A stretch of 64,000 nucleotides of DNA from the NCBI GenBank assembly GCA_949987705.1, contig OX465285.1, positions 86,499,975 to 86,563,974 of the forward strand. Reading direction: 5' to 3'. Below the pieces are notes generated by a model that saw only the letters and a list, made by a program, of their open reading frames with translations, was not told the DNA's origin and ran no database searches. How positions within the stretch are numbered: the stretch's first letter is position 1; the number at the start of each line of letters is the position of its first letter. Made by a program: the position numbers and the translations under genes. The DNA is from Thereva unica. Its lineage: Eukaryota; Arthropoda; Insecta; Diptera; Therevidae. This document shows, piece after piece, positions 57,267-64,000 of this stretch.

Positions 57267-57982
57267 GGGGAGGTGCGCCCAAAAAGGCTAAAATTTAGAA
57301 TATTTAACCGATTGACGTGATTTTTTGATATTTAGTGCATCTTGATTGACTTTAATAGAAAATTCATTAAAACCCCCCAAAAAATTTACCCCCACCCATT
57401 TTTAATCATAAAAAGTCTGAAAAAAGGATTAAATTCAACCATGTTTTTCTCCGTCAATTTTTATCCGATTGACTTGAAATTTGGTACATATCTTCTTCAA
57501 ACTATAATAAAAGTTTCTGTAAGACGGATTTTTGATTTTCTAATTTGTTACACAGTTATGACTGTTTTTTAAAAAAGTGTAAGAAAAGCGGCATTTTTGG
57601 AGCTATAATTGTGTTTTTTTGTTAATCGAACTTGAATAACTTTTTTTTAAATAACGTTATCAAAAATCCGTCTTACAGAAACTTTTATTATAGTTCGAAG
57701 AAGATATGTACCAAATTTCAAGTCTATCGGATAAAAATTGACGGAGAAAAACATGGTTGAATTTACCCCTTTTTTTCAGACTCAAGCGCTGACTCAGGCG
57801 CTCTCGAGCGCTCTTGGGCGCTATGCAGAGCCAGATAAATAGTTAAAAAAACAGTGATTCCGATGATCGTATCAAAATTCTACTTTCACTATCATATAAA
57901 GAAAGAATTGAAGTATCTAAAACTACAATAAAAAAAAATCGATCTTTTCTCATTTTCTATGATTTTTTGGGCGCACCTCCCC
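57267..57982. mobile_element. TTAA-flanked foldback MITE (piggyBac-type site)
   Basis: TIR GGGGAGGTGCGCCCAAAAA at 57267, inverse at 57964-57982, with TTAA on both sides (57263-57266 and 57983-57986). Inside, 57418-57537 and 57658-57776 are a second, nearly perfect inverted pair (for example GTTTCTGTAAGACGGATTTT against its complement). There is no coding frame. The TTAA site points to piggyBac-type mobilisation, though piggyBac TIRs usually start CCC. Confidence 0.8.
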
Positions 57983-57986
57983 TTAA

Positions 57987-59893
57987 GCCACCGTAGGAAC
58001 GTAGGAGCCCTCTCTATACTTTATCGCTATTACCATAGCGACTGTTCCACTGATATTCAGGACCTCCTGCCTGCGCGGCCATATCGGTTCACCCCTTTAC
58101 GCTCACAATACGGTCTAGAAGTTCGTTTATGAATAGAACAACTCGAGAATTCAAGCGGAAAGTTCATCTACATTTCTTCGAGCACCCCCAGACCCCCTCT
58201 AACCTTTTATATTCTTCAAACCAAGCTTACTACTGGACATTGCACCATGATGTGTACGGCATGACGAACTAGTAGTAAAAAGAGTGACTCCTAAGCTTTC
58301 ACATCAAAAAAGGAGAAATCACCAGGATCCCGCACTGACCAACCATTTTCAATGACGTTTGAATCCAGCCAGCATAGCTTCGGTACATGTTTAATTTCGT
58401 AGTTGAAAGGTCATCTCCAGTAATACGTACATGAAACAATATTTTCTGAAGTCCAATTATAGTTAGCATATGTAACAAAAACGGCTGAATACTAGAGACC
58501 CTGTTAAATATAAAAGTTTTACGTCATAAAACCACCTAAACAATTTTAAAATCATCGTTTTTGAAAGTCATCTCAGATAACACCAATAATCGCCCTATTA
58601 TCGTGACAATATGGCGTTAAACTTTGATTTAGATCAATTTCAAAACAGTAAATCTCAATTAAACTCTCTAAAAGAGCTGCCAACAATCGCAAGAATCACA
58701 GTCACCCCCAAATTGCCTTTGAACTGCTCTGGAAATGGCCTTTCACTGATAATCAAAAGCTCCTCGATGCCAGAGGAGAAGCTGCGAATTGCATTAAAAT
58801 CAACCGCCATCTAAATGAGATAATTCAATTGAGGACAAATGATGGTCGAACAAGCGACATTCAGAAGATGAACATTCAAACTAAAAGTGACGCAGATTTT
58901 GGGGAAATTCCATGTACATCCATACGTACATACATACAGATTGTATAAAACGTTGGTCTCGATAATCGTTTTTTTCAAAGGATCCCTCCATTTCAAAGGC
59001 CATTCATTCGAACTTAGTCACATACTATAATACGAATTGCAGCACCGAATGTAATTGAAGGGCACACACAAAAACTACACAAAAACTTGTGCATTCAAAC
59101 TGTTGATTCGTCGTGTAATTGCAGGCGTCCACCCTGTGGCTGGATCTGTGTAAGTATTGTGCAGTCAAAGGTGAAATATTTGTCCAGCGGGACTTACTGA
59201 GGTGATTTATGACAGGAAACAGTCGTGGACTTTATCAGGGAGCTTTATCAGGACATAATCGTTTGTTGAATTGGCTACAAAAGTGGTTTCATGTAAATGT
59301 TGATGAATGTTGAATTTGACTAGAAGTGTGCTTGCGGCAATTGTTAATAGTTTACATGTAATTATAGGAAATTTAGATGATAGTAAATGTCATCATATTC
59401 CTACCTATTCTTTTAGATGACGAACTTATAAATAAAAATTTTAGTTGGATTTACCGAGCTGTATTCATCCATAATTACTTTCTTCAAGTAATTATATATG
59501 CCCATTCAATCATACGCTCAAATACAACTAATTGTAGACTGGTCGATAGCATATTATGTTAGTCAACAGTAGATTATAGGTCTAGATTCCTGGAGTAAGT
59601 TAGTTTAGGAGTTGACAAATGCCAAACGTGGTGTTATTGATGATAAACATTCGACTTCGAAGCAAAAAGTGCTATAGAAAAGCAATTTTCAATGACAAGA
59701 CAAACATCCATAGTAAATTAATTTGCAAATTCTGGTAAGATTTGGTTTCAAGAGACAACTGATGCAGTTCATGGTTGTATCTTTTTGCGAAGGATTCATC
59801 TAGATCAGGGGGTGGCCAGCTCAAATGGTACCGGGAACACTTTGAAAATGCATTATGATCCCGCGGCCCGAGGTGATTCAAATTTAATTTAAT
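57987..59893. other. Unclassified intergenic sequence with repeat scraps
   Basis: Bases ~58215-58310 match the 3' part of 27895-28005. A frame at 58611-58814 is not recognised. CAGGGGGTGGCCAGCTC at ~59806 resembles a hAT end. Nothing else is supportable. Confidence 0.4.
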
Positions 59894-59960
59894 CAGCGCC
59901 GGCCCTAGCTCTTGTTGAGGGTGGAGCGAGGTTGTCTTTCGGCGCCCCTTTGTTCGACAC
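59894..59960. mobile_element. hAT-like terminal repeat, left-facing
   Basis: CAGCGCCGGCCCTAG at 59894 and GAGCGAGG and GGCGCCCC further in resemble hAT ends. The inverse, AGGGCCGGCGCTG, ends at 63631. The 8 bp outside each end differ (AATTTAAT against ACGGCAAG), so the two need not be one insertion. Confidence 0.45.
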
Positions 59961-60385
59961 TTTCACTTCACATAAATTGTATTTCCAGTTGTCCTAGATA
60001 AAACTTTTTTCGAGTACTGCCGGCCTGCCATTTCGTTACGGGATTATATCTCCCCTTTAGAAGCCTTTATGGGCTGGGGGCCCCATAAGGATTTCGATGG
60101 TGGTTTTAAGGGCACAGTTCCGCCTGTAGCGGCAATAGAGGAAGTATGTTTTCTCAAAGTTGCCTCCTCGACGTTTCGCCAACAGCCCCACCTTCTTTGA
60201 AGGCTATTTGGTTGTTTGTATTGCATGGTTTAGGCGTTAGGGCTTGCCCCAGCTAGTAAGGTTGAGATGGTGGAGAGAGTCACCTTCTCGTTAAAAGAGG
60301 CTTCTCCTGCCATCAGCCCAAAATTACAGTGTTCACCATCCTGTCAACGACATCTGTGTGAGTATTCTCCACTCCTACACCCTTA

Positions 60386-60590
60386 GGCCCTTGACTGGAA
60401 TCCGCAAGGATCCCGTCGAGTCGGAAGACCTAGAACAACGTGGATGAGAACCCTACTAGCAGAAGCCGCAATAACTGGGAGATCCTGGTCGGAGCTGAGA
60501 GCTGTCGCGCAAAACAGAGTCCGCTGGAGGGCAACTGTTTCCGCCCTATGTCCCATGAGGGATTAAAGGAGCGCAATGATGATGAATGAT
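60386..60590 (+). mobile_element. RTE-like LINE 3' end, truncated copy
   Basis: Nearly identical to 63298-63475 (CTTGACTGGAATCCGCAAGG, then GGAAGACCTAGAACAACGTG). It covers only the last ~60 codons and then an ATGATGATGAATGATGA-type tail: a standard 5'-truncated insertion. Confidence 0.85.
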
Positions 60591-60599
60591 GACACCCTT

Positions 60600-61480
60600 A
60601 GGGTCTTCTTTTAGACCCCTATCCTTTCAACATAATGCCAGTGGGGTCCTCTGTTGCTGCCGGAAAGTACCCGATTGCAAAAAGGCTGCACGGCAGCTTG
60701 TTCCCGTCTACAGCAAAAAGGCTTGCTCCTTGCAAGGCTTAAGGCGGCCCATCATAGAGGGCGCACCGACCCCTACTGACCTGGGCTGTTCTGAGCCCTG
60801 AGCCAATTCGACTACCGCCTCCAGAAGACTTCCTTGCACGGTTATTAGTTGTTTCGTGGTCAGAAGATTGTTGGTCGCAAGCACGCCAATTCTGACACTC
60901 CGCTATTTGACAGAAGGTCGGCTTTGGAGTCGTTCTAGACATCATTATGGGTGCGTCCAACTTTTCTGAAGGCTGTTCAAACCGTATGGCCAAAGCCTTC
61001 GCCCTTTTTGCCAGGTTATTATGCTCTAGAGAACATCCAGATGATCTAACCCTCTTCTTATTAAGAAAATCGGTATCCCTTTCTTCCGTAGCCAGCTTCC
61101 ACATATCGTGTAAAACGTTTTTGGGCTGCACCACCCCGTCTTCTGAAAGCGGTCGTTTTTTCGAGTCGCCTGTCCAGTCAGGTGCCCTTACTTCAGCAGG
61201 AGATCTCCTAATGAAGCAGTGATCTCAACGTACTCCATCCCTGGGTTTACGGGCTCAGACTGCACTTCCTGAAGAAGAATCCCGAAAACTCTCCTTCACT
61301 GGGACCACATTCGACACCTTGATGTATGGATCCAAAAATATCTTACTGGCCTTGAAGGTCGTTCTTTTGGGAACTGTGGGAGCCCCAGAAATGTTTCGAG
61401 CGTTAAGAAGTGCTCCATCTTCAAAAGTTTCTTTAAGGTAATTTTATATTGATACTATGAGCTCGGCGGAGAAAAAACTG
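60600..61480 (-). mobile_element. Possible LINE ORF1 remnant
   Basis: A minus-strand frame at 61134-60739 encodes a charged protein with KKRPLSEDG-like and KRAKALAIRFEQPSEKLDAP pieces, continued upstream in another frame by SGAPTVPKRTTFKASKIFLD. The style is that of R1-type ORF1 N-termini, but there is no decisive motif. It lies between LINE pieces. Confidence 0.4.
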
Positions 61481-61789
61481 TCGCCCATGGCAGAACCCCG
61501 TATCACCAATGGAAGGCTAATTCAAACCGAAGTTCGCCTGGTATCCGCAGTCCATCGTTAGTAGTACATTCACGCAGTACCATTTATAACTTCAGCACGA
61601 ATGTTTACACATTAGGATTGCGGTTCTTATCGAGTTTAGAACCGCTGTATTCAGTCTGCTCCATGGATCTCGAGCAGGATGTGGCCTAAGGCCATGTACG
61701 ATCGGTCTTGGAGTCAGAACTCCCTGCTTATGCCGTGCTCGAGTCATATTGATCAGTACATAGATTTGGCTAGCTAAAAAACACGCTCT

Positions 61790-63480
61790 ATTCCAAGGGG
61801 AGACATCATAGTATTAATGGGTGACTTAAATGCACAAATCGGTCACGACAACACCGGTCTTGAACAAACAATTGGAAAACAAGGCCTAAGCCAAGTTACC
61901 AATAACAATGGTGAGCTTTTCGTTGACTTTTGTTCTTCCCATCAACTTATGGTAGGTGGAACTTACTTTTGTCACAAGAAGATACATAAAGAGACCTGGG
62001 TATCGCCCGATGGTAGAACGAGAAATCAGACAGATCATGTGGCCGTCAGCCGCAGATGGAGAACCATTCTGGAAGATGTCAGGAGCTTCAGGGGAGCGGA
62101 CACTGGAAGCGACCACCATTTGGTAGTAGCAACTATTCGCCTTAGAATCGCTGCAATCAGAAACTTTCAACGTGAATCTATAAACCGTAGACGGTTTAAC
62201 GTTGACCTCTTGCGGGAGAGCGCTAAAAAGGGAGAATTTGCTGGAAACCTGCAGCAAATATTAAACCAGCAAACCGTTTCTGACGACACAAATATTGAAG
62301 ACCTGTGGAGTACAACAAAGGGCGCTATATTGACGGCTGCGGAAACGAGCATCGGTTATGTCCAGAGAAACATGCAACATTGGATCTCGGACAGCACCGG
62401 GCAAAAAATAGAACGCAGGAGGGCCCTCAAAAATAACATAAACTCTACAAGCGACCCGGATAGACGTCACCAACTTGAACGGGAGTACTCTCAATTACAC
62501 CGAGAGGTAAAGAGAAGTGTCCGGCGTGATAAAAGGCAGCAGATAAACGAGCTCGCAGAAAAAGCGGAAAACGCGGCAAACACAGGCAACAGTAAAGTGC
62601 TGTACCAAATTACTAAACAGCTCTCGGGAAAGCACTCTACTAAAAAGCATGCCGTTAAGAGTGCGGATGGAAGGCTGCTGTGCAGCGACGAGGAGCAGCT
62701 CCAAAGATGGAGAGATTATTTCTTCGCCGCCCTGAATGGCTCACTCACACAATGTTAAACAATTTGGCAACAGAAAGTAGTCTAGCAGGCTTAAGGCTGA
62801 ATCCGAATAAAACCAAAGAAATGCGGATAAATGCAAACACACTTGAACGAATTGCGCTGAATAACCGTGACGTGGAACTGGTAGATAAATTCTGCTACCT
62901 CGGTAGTATTATTACCGAAAATGGTGGTGCAGAAGAAGACGTCAGTTCCAGAATAAATAAAGCACGAAGCGCATATGCATGCTTGTTCCGCATATGGAGA
63001 TCAACGGAGATCTCAACCAACACCAAATTGCGGCTGTTCAACTCCAACGTTAAGGCAGTTCTTTTATACGGTTGCGAAACATGGAAAGTCACCCAATTCA
63101 TCACAGGGCGCCTACAAGTCTTCATAAACAGATGCCTACGTCGTATCCTAAAAATCCGCTGGCAAGATAGAATTTCAAATGAAGAGCTATGGCGCCGTGC
63201 CGGCCAAGAAAGGATAGACGACCAAATCAGGCGAAGGAAATGGAATTGGGTTGGCCACACCTTGCGACGCGATAGCGAAAATCTAGCCAAACAGGCCCTT
63301 GACTGGAACCCGCAAGGATCCCGTCGAGTTGGAAGACCTAGAACAACGTGGAGGAGAACCCTACTAGCAGAGGCCGCAACTACTGGGAGATCCTGGTCAG
63401 AGCTAAGAGCTGTCGCGCAAAACAGAGTCCGCTGGAGGGCAACTGTTTCCGCCCTATGTCCCACGAGGGATTAAGGGGCA
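61790..63480 (+). mobile_element. RTE-like LINE, RT core deleted
   Basis: Two long frames. 61817-62758: AP-type endonuclease (MGDLNAQIGHDNTGLEQTIG; SPDGRTRNQTDHVAVSRRWR; GADTGSDHHLVVATIRLR), then a coiled linker to DEEQLQRWRDYFFAALNG. From about 62745 the other frame (to 63474) starts after the RT catalytic block: LAGLRLNPNKTKEMRINANT, FCYLGSIITENGGAEEDV, KAVLLYGCETWKVT, RRILKIRWQDRISNEELWRR, LDWNPQGSRRVGRPRTTWRR. The entire RT palm is deleted. Otherwise the frames are intact, so the copy is young. Confidence 0.88.
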
Positions 63481-64000
63481 CATAGATAGAGATAGAAAAA
63501 ACACGCCCTCCAAAAGTGACATCAAAATTTTATTTTTTTCTCGAAATTGTTTTTCGCATTCATTTTGGCTTCCCCCACCACCTGGCGCCTAGAGCGACCG
63601 CTCCACTCGCTCTACCCAAGGGCCGGCGCTGACGGCAAGCTTCATTCAATGGCAATAATTCAAGTTACCTAATGATTTAACTTTACACGGATCTGGCAAC
63701 TTAATAAATTTAGACTATCTTTTCCATAACTGAATAGAAGGAAAGTGGTATCAGACATAAAACAAATTCGGACAAACTACAGACTACTTCTCTATGAGGA
63801 TAATTCTGAACTAATAAAACTGTCACATTGCTGCTACTCCCAGAACATTTCGTTCCAAGCTTAGCAAATTACATTAAACAAACAGGGAACGTGACCGAGA
63901 GACGTGACGATTCTAATGGACATTGTCGTCCCCTAGTAAAAAAAACGAAAAGTGGAAAACAATTGCAACTTACCATTAATGAGTTCCGTACTAAATCCGA
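63481..64000. other. Unclassified sequence at window end
   Basis: Apart from the hAT-like inverse end at ~63575-63631, no gene or repeat is recognised. Confidence 0.4.

Noticed and set aside
59806..59881. Complete hAT element at 59.8 kb
   Set aside because: CAGGGGGTGGCCAGCTC looks like a hAT end, but no partner or 8-bp duplication was seen.
1..64000. CRISPR array, bacterial operon or riboswitch
   Set aside because: Spliced eukaryotic genes throughout; the direct repeats seen have no regular short spacers.

Overview
The window is a piece of an insect nuclear genome. Introns have GT-AG borders and most are short, base composition is AT-rich, and no gene is organised as an operon. The transposons belong to insect-typical groups (R1-like, RTE-like and RNase-H-bearing LINEs, Ty3/gypsy, hAT, PIF/Harbinger, Tc1/mariner). 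The proteins look dipteran to me, but the species cannot be named from the sequence alone.

Six conserved genes and one unrecognised nested gene could be rebuilt exon by exon. From left to right: TFAM (3' part, +, 1-688); a CAMLG/Get2-like membrane protein (-, 1211-1993), convergent with TFAM; glutaryl-CoA dehydrogenase GCDH (-, four exons, 3551-6326); the zinc-finger deubiquitinase ZUP1/ZUFSP (+, eight coding exons, 7681-15985), divergent from GCDH; PRDM10 (+, eight exons, 30488-43710); a two-exon gene (-, 35803-36763) nested in the largest PRDM10 intron; and the C-terminal part of the kinase NIM1K (-, 55514-56616), whose 5' exons I did not find in the window. TFAM and GCDH are mitochondrial. 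CAMLG acts in tail-anchored protein insertion at the ER, ZUP1 in K63-ubiquitin signalling, PRDM10 in transcription, and NIM1K is an AMPK-related kinase. They look like ordinary neighbours, not a pathway.

Most of the remaining sequence is transposon debris. The large introns of ZUP1 and PRDM10 and the stretches 17-30 kb, 44-55 kb and 56.6-64 kb hold broken LINEs, Ty3/gypsy fragments, a tRNA-headed SINE family and many terminal-inverted-repeat (TIR) elements. Several TIR elements can be bounded exactly by their target-site duplications: TTA or TAA (PIF/Harbinger type), TA (Tc1/mariner type), TTAA (piggyBac type) and an 8-bp hAT duplication. At 46.2-47.9 kb there are three insertion layers: an R1-like LINE interrupted by a hAT element that is itself interrupted by a PIF-type element.

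No new multi-gene system was found. The most unusual signals are: a 94-codon open frame directly after the TFAM stop codon, in the same frame; a perfect 31-bp hairpin at 19.6 kb; an ~890-bp palindrome at 44.7-45.6 kb; an inverted SINE pair inside a ZUP1 intron; a CaaX-like C-terminus on NIM1K; and several foldback MITE families.
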